A stretch of 64,000 bases of DNA, taken from positions 62,001 through 126,000 of the forward strand of contig NZ_CP011801.1 of NCBI RefSeq assembly GCF_001273775.1, read 5' to 3'. The notes under the pieces were generated by a model, which worked only from the letters and a program-made list of their open reading frames with translations, was not told where the DNA came from and did not search any database. This DNA comes from Nitrospira moscoviensis (GTDB taxonomy: Bacteria; Nitrospirota; Nitrospiria; Nitrospirales; Nitrospiraceae). Positions 36,559-44,578 of this stretch are shown here, piece by piece (position 1 is the first letter of the stretch; each line of letters opens with the position of its first letter). The translations under genes were made by a program, and so were the position numbers.

Positions 36559-38028
36559 TTAGGTACCACAGAATGTTTTGTAGCAGGCCGTGGCCTCAGC
36601 AGGCGCCGGTTCGGCATAGGAGGCTGAATCGGCGCGTTCCTCAAACGGATGCGCTAAAACCTCCAGCAGTCGTTCAAAGGGTTGGAGGTCGGCATGAACT
36701 GTCGCCGCCGTGAGAGCCTCTTCCACCTGGTAATTCCGTGGAATGTACAGGGGATTCACGCGCCGCATTCTTTCAGCTTGAGTCAGGACCCGTGTCGGAT
36801 CTCGTCGGCTTCGTTCACGCCAACGCCCCAACCAGCGAGACAATTTCGTCGTCGTGACAAACAACGATGCTAGGCTTTGTTCATTCCCCTCCGCAGCGTC
36901 GGCAAGCCTTCGCCAGGCCAGAGTATGATCGACTGCGGATTCTTCCAGTAGTACGATCCAATCTCGAGCGAGAATACCGTCGTCAGGTTCATTCGTGATG
37001 AGCCCCAATTTATCCCGCGCGATACTCAACCAATGAATCTCGTAACGCGCAGGGAAGGCCTCGATGATATCAACTACCCTTGATAATGAGCGACCGGGAT
37101 CATGCTCGGCTATCAACGGCAATACCGTTTCAGCCAATCGCAGAAAATTCCATTGTGCAATACGAGGCTGATTTCCATAGGCATAGCGCCCCTGATGATC
37201 GATCGAACTGAAGACGGCCTGTGGATCATGGGTCTCCATAAATGCACATGGTCCATAATCGATTGTCTCTCCTGAAATGGTCACGTTATCGGTATTCATC
37301 ACGCCATGAACAAACCCGACATGCATCCATTGGGCGATCAATTGTGCTTGACGATCTGCAATGGCACGCAGCCATTCGACATACCGATCCGGATGATTGA
37401 ACAGTTCAGAATCATGTCGTCGGATTGCGTAGTCTGCGAGCTTTTGCACCTGATCAAACTCTCCACGGGCCGCAAAAAACTCAAATGTACCGATCCGCAA
37501 ATGGCTCGCTGCTACACGCGTCAAAACAGCGCCAGGCAACGGTGTGTCCCGATAGACGATTGTCCCAGTGCCGACCGCTGCCAAGGCGCGCGTGGTGGGG
37601 ATCCCTAGAGCATGCATGGCTTCCCCAATCAGGTACTCCCGAAGGACCGGACCTATTGCCGCCCGTCCGTCCCCTCCCCGTGAAAAGGGCGTTGGCCCTG
37701 AACCCTTCAGTGCAATATCATATCGACGCGCTAGGCGGTCCACGATCTCGCCGAGGAGGAGCGCACGGCCGTCTCCCAGTGTCGGAGAGAATACCCCGAA
37801 CTGGTGTCCGGCATATGCCTGAGCCAACGGAAAACATCCGGGTAATTGTGCATTCCCAGAGAAAATGGCAGCCCAACGTGACGAATCTACATTGTCGACG
37901 GCAAAACCTAACTGGCGAGCCAAGGGGTAGTTCAGCTGAAGCAGGACAGGTTTCACGACATGGACCGGGTGCCATGAAACATAGCATCCTAGAAGCTCTT
38001 CAGCGTAGGTGTGTTCGAGCCGAACCAT
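36559..38028 (-). CDS. selO: SelO-type protein adenylyltransferase (YdiU)
   Basis: The 489-residue pseudokinase-fold protein transfers AMP to redox proteins. Recognised segments are AYAGHQFGVFSPTLGDGRAL, ALKGSGPTPFSRGGDGRA, VHGVMNTDNVTISGETIDYGP and the C-terminal TFCGT, whose Cys takes the place of selenocysteine in eukaryotic SelO. The ATG at 38028 is preferred for AGAGG just upstream; an ATG at 38064 lacks a site. SelO is tied to the oxidative-stress response in E. coli and yeast, which fits the cargo. Confidence 0.93.
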   Translation of the reverse strand: MVRLEHTYAEELLGCYVSWHPVHVVKPVLLQLNYPLARQLGFAVDNVDSSRWAAIFSGNAQLPGCFPLAQAYAGHQFGVFSPTLGDGRALLLGEIVDRLARRYDIALKGSGPTPFSRGGDGRAAIGPVLREYLIGEAMHALGIPTTRALAAVGTGTIVYRDTPLPGAVLTRVAASHLRIGTFEFFAARGEFDQVQKLADYAIRRHDSELFNHPDRYVEWLRAIADRQAQLIAQWMHVGFVHGVMNTDNVTISGETIDYGPCAFMETHDPQAVFSSIDHQGRYAYGNQPRIAQWNFLRLAETVLPLIAEHDPGRSLSRVVDIIEAFPARYEIHWLSIARDKLGLITNEPDDGILARDWIVLLEESAVDHTLAWRRLADAAEGNEQSLASLFVTTTKLSRWLGRWRERSRRDPTRVLTQAERMRRVNPLYIPRNYQVEEALTAATVHADLQPFERLLEVLAHPFEERADSASYAEPAPAEATACYKTFCGT

Positions 38029-38214
38029 CTCTTCCTCTCGTGATACCGTGCTATTAAGATCCATGGCTATCGTATTAGGGCCTCGGTGCGGTTCTCATTT
38101 CGGACCAAATATAGATACCTATGCCCACTCGAGGTTTTCGGAGAACCACTTCTTCTTAAACCCTCGATTTGCCCCCACGGATCTGAGCTGACAATCCGAG
38201 CAGATCGGCCTCAA

Positions 38215-38832
38215 TCACTTCTTCTGGAGAACGGGATAACCAAATGCATAGATCCATTTGTCTGCATCAGGTGCATTGGACCGCGCAAGTTCCCTCGCTG
38301 GTACGTGACAAGGGATGCAATCAGTCTTGTAATTTTTAGACACTGTATGGTTGGGGTCCTCTGCATTGAAAAGTGACCAGGCCCAACCATCTCCCCACAG
38401 ACTCGATTCCTTGTAACGCCCTTTGGTATCGCGCACTAACACGAACCACCCTTTAATAGTGGTGGCGTGACCGACCGCCGGTCCCGTTGTCATCGCCATA
38501 GTCTTCGCATTTAGTAATTCTTTTACCAGCACGGCCCCATCGGGAAACCGTCCCGTCTTTTTATAGTAGGCGATGGTCTCAGGCTGAGTGTATACCGTAT
38601 GGTATTCGTGGAGGCCCGGCCCCATCTTCTCAAGACTTTCACCAGTGTTCGCGTGAGCCCACGTTCCCAACGTCGGCCACTCCGTATAGTTTTCCGGAAC
38701 GTGAAGTGCTCCCGTTGCAACATCGACAGCTGGAGAAAAGGGCTGTTCCCCCTCGGCGAGCGATGAACTGCTCTGGGCAATTGATATGAGCACGAAATAA
38801 AGTACGACAATTAAGTATCCAGCCTTGCTCAT
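38215..38832 (-). CDS. Cytochrome P460-family protein
   Basis: The 205-residue exported protein has a signal peptide (LIVVLYFVLISIAQSSSSLA), the P460 fold wording LHVPENYTEWPTLGTW, HEYHTVYTQPETIAYYKKTG, DGAVLVKELLNA, and a C-terminal haem c motif CIPCH. P460 enzymes oxidise hydroxylamine, or hydroxylamine with NO, to N2O or NO using a Lys-crosslinked haem. Whether the crosslinking Lys is present needs alignment; VLVKE is conserved with the paralogue at 40557. GGAGG lies seven bases before ATG 38832. Residues WFVLVRDTKGRY and SSLWGDGWAWSLF are typical. Confidence 0.88.
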   Translation of the reverse strand: MSKAGYLIVVLYFVLISIAQSSSSLAEGEQPFSPAVDVATGALHVPENYTEWPTLGTWAHANTGESLEKMGPGLHEYHTVYTQPETIAYYKKTGRFPDGAVLVKELLNAKTMAMTTGPAVGHATTIKGWFVLVRDTKGRYKESSLWGDGWAWSLFNAEDPNHTVSKNYKTDCIPCHVPARELARSNAPDADKWIYAFGYPVLQKK

Positions 38833-39041
38833 GTGCACACCTCCTAGGTTAAGCTCAGATCTGAATCAGATCTGATATGACTCAGTTGCCTCGATCAAGC
38901 CCACTGGCACTGATATTTGATCACCACGCCGCTGCGTACACTTCTGAGCAATTTGCTCCGTATAGGAAAACGACAAATTCCATGATTCATTCGAATGAGT
39001 GACATAGTGTGAGAAAATATCGCAAGGCATGTGCACGCGTC

Positions 39042-39057
39042 TGTCAGATATATGACG
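39042..39057. promoter_or_regulatory. Crp/Fnr-type palindrome (TGTCA-N6-TGACG)
   Basis: TGTCAGATATATGACG lies about 210 bp upstream of the P460 gene starting at 38832 and about 500 bp downstream of the Crp/Fnr gene stop. Confidence 0.55.
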
Positions 39058-39180
39058 TATGTAAATAATAAATTAGAAGATACCTACGGTGATAATGGAG
39101 CGTATCCATGCATCGGGGGAAAGGATGGTAAGGTAGATAGCTTTAAAAGCGAAATGCAATCGCGTCAGGTTCTTTCTTAG

Positions 39181-39279
39181 GGAAAGTCTGATTAATATAT
39201 TCTCCTCGACGGGAACGCGTAGGAGTTCCCTGATTTTCAATATTTACTTATGTCAGAACCGGAATAAATCAGACTTTCC
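39181..39279. mobile_element. MITE-like element, 99 bp, with TTAG duplication
   Basis: Inverted ends GGAAAGTCTGATTAATAT and the complement of GGAATAAATCAGACTTTCC match over the outer 13 bases. TTAG flanks both sides (39177-39180 and 39280-39283). The inside holds a small hairpin (GGGAAC...GTTCCC) and no gene. A 4-bp YTAR duplication suggests mobilisation by an IS5-group transposase. Confidence 0.8.
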
Positions 39280-39568
39280 TTAGTTCTCGTCAATACCCAG
39301 CCCTCGAGTGCTTTTGCGACTTGTGCCCATAGCCGTGAGTATGGCCCCTGCGAAAACAACGGGAATTAGCCTGGTCAGATATTGCGAGGAGGAATCGGGT
39401 GTGAGAGCGGAACGCTTGCAGCCTGTGCATTCGCTATGATCCAGGCACCCGAGAAGCTAACATTCCTATCTCTGGCGGAGGATTGCCAAGGTAACATTTG
39501 GGATATAATCCGGCAGCTAGTGCCTTGCGCAGGAACGCATTGGATGGATCTTTCCGTTCTTCGGCTGG

Positions 39569-40237
39569 TCAATAGGCTAAACGGTGTTTTAGCCGTTCAA
39601 GATTTCTTACGCATATGAACGCTCTCGTGGATGAGATAAGTTGTTCTTGGTGAAAAATGCTTAAGATGGCGCTCACAGTTGGACGGGCTGCTCCGATGAT
39701 TTCCGCAAGCTCTTCGTGCGTTACCCGAATATCAACGGCATAACCCGGGCCATGGGGACAGGGTCTCCCTCCGAAGCACAAGAGGTCATAAAGGACCAGA
39801 GCTATACGTTTGTCTAGCGGATTGGTTTGCTGCCACTGCAGTCTGCGAGACAGCATCTGTAACTGTGCTCCAAGGAGTTCCACCAGAAGGCGCTGCGCGG
39901 CCGTGTTGTCTCCCAACGCTTCTTCCATAGACACAAAATCAAACTCAAGGACGCAGGTTGGTCCGTTGGCCAGTGCGTCCTCATCGGTTCTAAAGAGACT
40001 CGGAACAAACGGTAGCTGGCCAAACATCCCTCCTTTTCCAAGAATCATTCTTGTTACCCGTTTTCCATCTAATTGAATGGACGTGAGTCGCACAAAGCCC
40101 TTATCTACGATATAGAATTTCATGTTGGTCGACGACAGGTGTATCTCCGCTCCGTGCTTGAGGGTGTGCCGCCGAAAAGAGCACAATTGCTTCCAGATTG
40201 AAAGTGTACGCTGAGCAAGGGCTTGAGGAAGATCCAT
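39569..40237 (-). CDS. Crp/Fnr-family transcription regulator
   Basis: The 222-residue regulator has a cyclic-nucleotide-binding-like beta-barrel (FYIVDKGFVRLTSIQLDGKR, LGKGGMFGQLPFV), a dimer helix and a winged HTH. The recognition helix is in VTHEELAEIIGAARPTVSAIL. No N-terminal Fnr-type cysteine cluster is seen, so an iron-sulfur oxygen sensor is unlikely. A haem- or NO-sensing member (CooA/Dnr-like) is possible. It lies between two P460 genes. Palindromes matching the Crp/Fnr architecture recur upstream of cargo genes, which makes it the likely island regulator. Confidence 0.88.
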   Translation of the reverse strand: MDLPQALAQRTLSIWKQLCSFRRHTLKHGAEIHLSSTNMKFYIVDKGFVRLTSIQLDGKRVTRMILGKGGMFGQLPFVPSLFRTDEDALANGPTCVLEFDFVSMEEALGDNTAAQRLLVELLGAQLQMLSRRLQWQQTNPLDKRIALVLYDLLCFGGRPCPHGPGYAVDIRVTHEELAEIIGAARPTVSAILSIFHQEQLISSTRAFICVRNLERLKHRLAY

Positions 40238-40556
40238 ATGAGCACACCCTGAGTTAGTCGATTGGTCAGCTAGTCGAGCGAATGATACGCTTTACGGTAA
40301 TAATTTGTAACTATTGAGATATTCTATGCCGCCAGAAATAGCTACTCGTTAGCTTCCGCTTCAACTCACAATCTCTCTGAGCAGGCGCGTCCATTCATAT
40401 CTTGAAATGCCGCGTCCCTGACCGTGCAGGTTACTCTACATAAAAAGTAATTAATCATTTGTCATACACATGACTGATGGCTACCCCGTAATTTGTTACA
40501 AACAGTTTGCAGCTGGTTTACTTGTCTTCTACCTACAAACATTTAAGGGGGGCCGC
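40238..40556. other. Divergent regulatory region
   Basis: This 319-bp AT-rich spacer between the divergent Crp/Fnr and P460 genes holds the palindrome at 40460 and both promoters. No gene is seen. Confidence 0.5.
40460..40475. promoter_or_regulatory. Crp/Fnr-type palindrome (TGTCA-N6-TGACT)
   Basis: TGTCATACACATGACT has its right edge 81 bases before the P460 start at 40557. The same distance is 83 bases at nirK. It lies about 220 bp from the divergent Crp/Fnr start. Confidence 0.6.
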
Positions 40557-41171
40557 ATGTACAGCATGTCAAAAAGGAAGAGCACGTTAGTGATTGCTGC
40601 GTTACTCGGAGGATTGCTTTGGTATTCGGGGAGCGTCGGTGTAGTCGCCCAAGCTGGAGAGGGGAATGGGGGCTCGAAAACGGTCGAGTATACGCCAGAA
40701 GGTAAGATGAAGAGGCTCTCGCCAGCGGCCTATCGGAAGTGGGTCTATGTCGGCACGCCGGTTACGCCGAATGATATGAATGATGGGAAAGCCAACTTCC
40801 CGGAATTTCACAACGTCTATATGGACCCCGAAAGCTTTGCCTATTTGGAAAAGACCGGGAAGTACCGTGACGGGACTGTGTTGGTGAAAGAATTAGTCAG
40901 CGTGGGGCAGAAAGAAGCCAGCAGCGGGGCTGGATATTTCCAAGGAGAATTTATTGGCCTTGAGGTATCGGTCCTGGATACCAAGCGCTTCCCAAAGGAC
41001 CCAGGACACTGGGGGTATTTCAGCTTTGGACATTCCTATCCACTCAAGGAAGTATCCTTACCGAATAAGGTCGATGAGTGCAACCGATGTCATGAGGCCA
41101 ATGCCACCGACTTTGTATTTTCGAAGCACTACCCTGTGATTCGAGCAGCCATCGCAGCGGCAGGAAAGTAG
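40557..41171 (+). CDS. Cytochrome P460-family protein
   Basis: The 204-residue exported protein has a signal peptide (LVIAALLGGLLWYSGSVGVVAQA) followed by LSPAAYRKWVYVGTPVTPND, EFHNVYMDPESFAYLEKTG, DGTVLVKELVSV and the haem motif CNRCH near the C-terminus. It is a clear paralogue of the protein at 38215, though the two are divergent. The expected role is oxidation of hydroxylamine or NO detoxification in the periplasm. The ATG at 40557 has AAGGGGGG upstream. It has its own terminator at 41189, so it is probably a single-gene transcript. Confidence 0.9.
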   Translation: MYSMSKRKSTLVIAALLGGLLWYSGSVGVVAQAGEGNGGSKTVEYTPEGKMKRLSPAAYRKWVYVGTPVTPNDMNDGKANFPEFHNVYMDPESFAYLEKTGKYRDGTVLVKELVSVGQKEASSGAGYFQGEFIGLEVSVLDTKRFPKDPGHWGYFSFGHSYPLKEVSLPNKVDECNRCHEANATDFVFSKHYPVIRAAIAAAGK

Positions 41172-41188
41172 AGCGTTGTTCGGAGACC

Positions 41189-41219
41189 CGCGCCTGAACT
41201 TCTACGGAGTTCAGGCGCG
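41189..41219 (+). terminator. Rho-independent terminator after P460 gene
   Basis: A perfect 12-bp stem (CGCGCCTGAACT with AGTTCAGGCGCG) with a 7-base loop is followed by ATTTATTT, starting 17 bp after the stop codon. Confidence 0.85.
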
Positions 41220-41399
41220 GATTTATTTAACGGCGCTCTCATGAAGTTCTTCGACGAATGACACGCCAAGAGACCCGCAAGCGTACTGTTTGATGACAGA
41301 GATTTCCAGAAAGACAGGAGCTGTTTGAGGGTCTTAATGTAGATCATCGTTATACCTTTCCACCAAACCAGGCTCAGAAACACTCTATGAATGCCCTAG

Positions 41400-41795
41400 T
41401 TGGTCAATGCCCTTTCCGCGATGATTTGGGCGCTTGAACGGCAGACTCGCTTCACAATAGAAGGGATTCTGGTCTGCGTCGAATCCCCAAGCTCCCGTAC
41501 GTACATCGGAGAATCATTATTGCCAACACCTAAGGGATCGTATATCCCGGGATTGTACGTCGATCGGATTCCCGTGCATCATATAGTTAATCACCCGAGA
41601 GACATTACAGCTCCATTAGACCCAACAGGATACGTGGCGTTCAGCCTTCGGTTGAATAGTATCTTGGTGACGACACATCACTGCTTGATGCAGTACAAAT
41701 CTGCGTACGAAACGGTTGCCCAGCGAGTTGTAAACGGGGTTTGGGTAGAGACGTCTGTCTTCCACCAGCGCGGAGAAGTACCGGAAGGAACATAG
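41400..41795 (+). CDS. Hypothetical protein
   Basis: A frame of up to 131 residues (TTG start at 41400, or ATG at 41421) with plausible codon usage ends just before the dihaem peroxidase start. Visible text includes TRFTIEGILVCVESPSSRTYIG and GLYVDRIPVHHIVNHP. No motif or family is recognised and there is no good ribosome site. It may be a decayed or small accessory gene. Confidence 0.3.
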   Translation: MVNALSAMIWALERQTRFTIEGILVCVESPSSRTYIGESLLPTPKGSYIPGLYVDRIPVHHIVNHPRDITAPLDPTGYVAFSLRLNSILVTTHHCLMQYKSAYETVAQRVVNGVWVETSVFHQRGEVPEGT

Positions 41796-41797
41796 AC

Positions 41798-42865
41798 ATG
41801 AGAATCGTCTTGGGCTCGATACTGACGATCAGCACGTGGGCGATCATTCAATTCGTGGGGGCGTCATATGCGACAGCCGGCACCCAGGAGAAACCTCCTT
41901 CCACGCGGACACCCGTCGTTCTGAAATCCCTCTTAGGCCTCGAGAATCCCAATGACCGTCTTCTTGCTGGAAACGTATTGACCGAAGGGCAGATCCAGCT
42001 CGGAAGACTGTTGTTTTTCGACAAGCGGCTCTCCATCGACCGATCAATTGCTTGCGCAAGTTGCCACATCGCTACAACGGCGTTTACGGACTCTCGCCCG
42101 GTCTCAAGAGGGGTCAGAGGTTTGACTGGCGACCGTAATGCTCCGACGGTCATCAATCGTGTCTTTGGCAAGCAGCTGTTTTGGGATGGGCGCGCAGCCA
42201 CGCTGGAAGAACAATCCCTCGGTCCGTTAGTAAACTCCGTAGAGCATGGGTTTCTCGTTTACGATGACGTAGTGAAGACGCTCAGGTCCATTCGGGGCTA
42301 CCGCAAGTTATTCATGGAAGTATTTAGCGAAAACATCACTATAGAAAATGTTGGGATCGCTCTCGCAAATTTTCAACGAACGATATTGTCCGGCAATAGC
42401 CCTGTAGACCGTTTCGATTACGGTGTCGACCTCAACGCTTTGACGCAGTCAGCCCAACGGGGATTTCGTGTCTTTCAAGGAAAGGGCCGTTGTATACGAT
42501 GTCACGCGGGACCAAATTATACAGATGAACAATTTCATAATTTGGGAATTGGTTGGGAATCGAGTCACGTGGATTTAGGACGATATGCCATAACCCATCA
42601 GCCTGAGGATATTGGAGCATTTAAAACACCTACCTTGCGAGAGATCTCCCGTACGGCCCCATATATGCACGACGGTCGCTTTAACACCTTGAGGGAGGTC
42701 ATCAATTTCTATAACCATGGGGGAGTAAAGAATCCGTTTCAAGACAATACGATCGGTTCACTATTTCTTTCGGACGAAGAACGAGAGGATCTTGAAGCAT
42801 TTTTAACTGCTCTAAATGGAGAAGGGTGGCAACATGTTCTGCCGCCGGCGTCTTTCCCAAAGTAA
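41798..42865 (+). CDS. Dihaem cytochrome c peroxidase (CcpA/MauG family)
   Basis: The 355-residue periplasmic protein has a signal peptide (LGSILTISTWAIIQFVGASYATA) and two haem c sites, CASCH and CIRCH. The conserved LGRLLFFDKRLS, SLGPLVNSVEHG and FKTPTLREISRTAPYMHDGRF regions are present. It reduces hydrogen peroxide with electrons from small cytochromes or copper proteins. GGAAGGA lies before ATG 41798. It extends the peroxide-defence set of the cargo. Confidence 0.93.
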   Translation: MRIVLGSILTISTWAIIQFVGASYATAGTQEKPPSTRTPVVLKSLLGLENPNDRLLAGNVLTEGQIQLGRLLFFDKRLSIDRSIACASCHIATTAFTDSRPVSRGVRGLTGDRNAPTVINRVFGKQLFWDGRAATLEEQSLGPLVNSVEHGFLVYDDVVKTLRSIRGYRKLFMEVFSENITIENVGIALANFQRTILSGNSPVDRFDYGVDLNALTQSAQRGFRVFQGKGRCIRCHAGPNYTDEQFHNLGIGWESSHVDLGRYAITHQPEDIGAFKTPTLREISRTAPYMHDGRFNTLREVINFYNHGGVKNPFQDNTIGSLFLSDEEREDLEAFLTALNGEGWQHVLPPASFPK

Positions 42866-42947
42866 CGCCTGAAAGCTAGCGCTAAACCCACCTCCTCAAT
42901 GGCCATAACGAAATGGGCCGCTGCTCTCGCCTCCAAAGCACGAGCGG

Positions 42948-43382
42948 CGGCCCGAATGTGGGCACCAACACACCGTAGGAAAGGGTGCCACAAAGGGCAT
43001 ATCTACCCTCACTCTTGGGAAAGATGTCACAATGCGGACATTCGGAAAGGACCGCTATGATCGGACTCTCGCAGATGTCGTCCTACCGGATGGGGGCAAT
43101 CTCAAACAGCAACTCGTGAAAGTAGGAATGTGTTGGTGGTATTGCAAATATGCACCGAGAAATGCGGTGTTAGAGGAGCTCGAAACAGACGCAGGGGAGA
43201 AGCGAATGGGGCTCTGGGCTGAGGCTCAGCCCATTCCGCCATGGGAATGGCGGAAGGCTAAACGCCCCCCCACGCCTTACGTGATCCGGTTGACGTCATC
43301 CGACTCATTATTTAACGTAGCCTGCTTTCGGATCTCGTCCTGGTGGTGTTGCCACCGCTGCTTGAGTTCCTGGATGTCCTGA
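42948..43382 (+). pseudogene. Thermonuclease (SNase)-like gene, 5'-truncated
   Basis: The open frame reads RPECGHQHTVGKGATKG, STLTLGKDVTMRTFGKDRYD, LADVVLPDGGNLKQQLVKVG and PPWEWRKAKR. This is the C-terminal two thirds of a staphylococcal-nuclease-fold protein, with the catalytic Arg/Glu region only partly present. No start, signal peptide or N-terminal strand precedes it. Its last codons run into the region used by the small gene on the other strand. Confidence 0.75.
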
Positions 43383-43483
43383 CGCACGCGCTCCTGCTTT
43401 TCTGATGAGAGCGGGTCAGAAGAGAGCATAACAGGGATAATCGCCGGGGTGATGCTGTGCGGGTTCTCGAGTTGTCTGCTCAT
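43277..43483 (-). CDS. Small protein, paralogue A of a local pair
   Basis: The 68-residue protein starts MSRQLENPHSITPAIIPV and continues LSSDPLSSEKQERVRQDIQE, then a charged helix. GAGGG lies before ATG 43483. It is related to the 53-residue product at 43775-43936 (same MSRQ...TPAII...LS...PLS..KQE.VRQ pattern). Function is unknown. The helical, charged C-terminus could be a DNA- or protein-binding arm. Confidence 0.6.
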   Translation of the reverse strand: MSRQLENPHSITPAIIPVMLSSDPLSSEKQERVRQDIQELKQRWQHHQDEIRKQATLNNESDDVNRIT

Positions 43484-43512
43484 CGACACCCTCGTTTTGG
43501 TATGATCCCAGT

Positions 43513-43743
43513 ATGTACGAATCCTCTCAACAACCCGAGGTGCCCTCACGGCTCCATGTGATACTTGAACCGCGTGCCGGTCATTCCCTCCAGGAAATCC
43601 TCACAGCATTGGAACACCTAGACGCCACTGAGATTGATCCGATCAGCGCCGAGTTTGTTTCAGCTGAGATCCACGCAAGCTCAGTGCCCTGCCTAGAAAC
43701 TATTGCGTTCGTGGAAACAAAGAAACCCCACGGGCCAGCTTAA
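43513..43743 (+). CDS. Small conserved-looking protein, unknown function
   Basis: The 76-residue protein reads PSRLHVILEPRAGHSLQEIL, TALEHLDATEIDPISAEFVS, then ends in VETKKPHGPA. The compact alpha/beta pattern looks like a real small domain. It starts 30 bp from and divergent to paralogue A and is followed by paralogue B on the other strand. No function can be assigned. Confidence 0.5.
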   Translation: MYESSQQPEVPSRLHVILEPRAGHSLQEILTALEHLDATEIDPISAEFVSAEIHASSVPCLETIAFVETKKPHGPA

Positions 43744-43774
43744 CGACAAGCCCTATTCAATCATTAAGGTGGTG

Positions 43775-43936
43775 TTACCTGCGAGCCAGGTCTAGATAGT
43801 GTTGACGCCGCTTCAAGATCTCCTGGACCTCTTGGCGTACCTGTTCCTGCTTTTGGGGTGAAAGGGGCTCAGCGGAGAGGCGGACATGAATAATGGCCGG
43901 AGTAAGGTTACGAGGGCTGTCTTGTTGTCTGCTCAT
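43775..43936 (-). CDS. Small protein, paralogue B of a local pair
   Basis: A 53-residue frame reads MSRQQDSPRNLTPAIIHVRL and SAEPLSPQKQEQVRQEVQEI, then KRRQHYLDLARR. It is clearly homologous to the product at 43277-43483, which supports both as coding. The ribosome site is weak. Confidence 0.5.
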   Translation of the reverse strand: MSRQQDSPRNLTPAIIHVRLSAEPLSPQKQEQVRQEVQEILKRRQHYLDLARR

Positions 43937-44055
43937 CTCAATGAAGTCTTCATCCTTGTGGGATGAGACCTCTCTCGCCAGACCGAATGGAATCTAGAGA
44001 CATCCACAGGATCGTCCGAAGGACGGTGCTCCATAAGCTGATCAACTACCTAGCC

Positions 44056-44336
44056 TCAATCTTCCGCCTTCCGGATCGTGCTCACGGAGCGAGCCTTTCG
44101 ACTGGCAACGGTTTTCTTTTTCTGAAGTGGCGCGTCTACGGGAAGTGGAGATCGTTTAGTCCTCTTCAAGAGCTGCTCCACGCGAGCGTTTCCGGCCGTG
44201 GTTCCAAGAATGGAAAGCGGAGTTTTGTTCTTGAGCGCCCGATGTTTACGGATCAGCCATGCCGTTGCTGCGACTTCGCCACCCAATACGTCACTTACCC
44301 GCTGCTGTAGATCAAAGGCCTCCTGTGTCGCTTGCG
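44056..44336 (-). pseudogene. DUF2384 (MbcA/ParS/Xre-type) protein, C-terminal fragment
   Basis: This fragment continues the gene that starts at 47242, interrupted by IS21 copy 2. It encodes TQEAFDLQQRVSDVLGGEVA, TAWLIRKHRALKNKTPLSIL and TTAGNARVEQLLKR, the toxin-binding domain wording of MbcA/ParS/Xre antitoxins, then a basic tail. The 7-bp duplication GCTTGCG at 44330-44336 recurs at 46977-46983. No RES-type toxin is next to it. Confidence 0.75.
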
Positions 44337-44578
44337 TGCGTATTCCGACCCAAGCCGGCCACTGATTCCGACGCAAGTCGGCCACCCATTCCGACGGAAC
44401 GCGGCCACTGATTCCGACCGGAAGTCGGCCACTGTTTCGAGTCTCCTCGGAATCGGTGGCCGACATCCCTCGGAATAAGCCGGCGATCCGCCACGGGCTC
44501 CTGTCGGAGCCGCCCGCGACACAGGTCCTCCTCAACCTGGGTATCGTGTCCCCTCCATTTACTAGGGGGGAGGGACTG

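Larger units (their letters stand above)
38833..39568. other. Intergenic region with palindrome and MITE, no gene recognised
   Basis: This 736-bp AT-rich spacer lies between the P460 gene and the Crp/Fnr gene (both leftward). It holds the palindrome at 39042 and the MITE at 39181. The remaining short frames lack ribosome sites or motifs. Confidence 0.5.

Noticed and set aside
39382..39618. 78-residue rightward frame before the Crp/Fnr gene
   Set aside because: It overlaps the 3' end of the Crp/Fnr gene on the other strand and has no motif.
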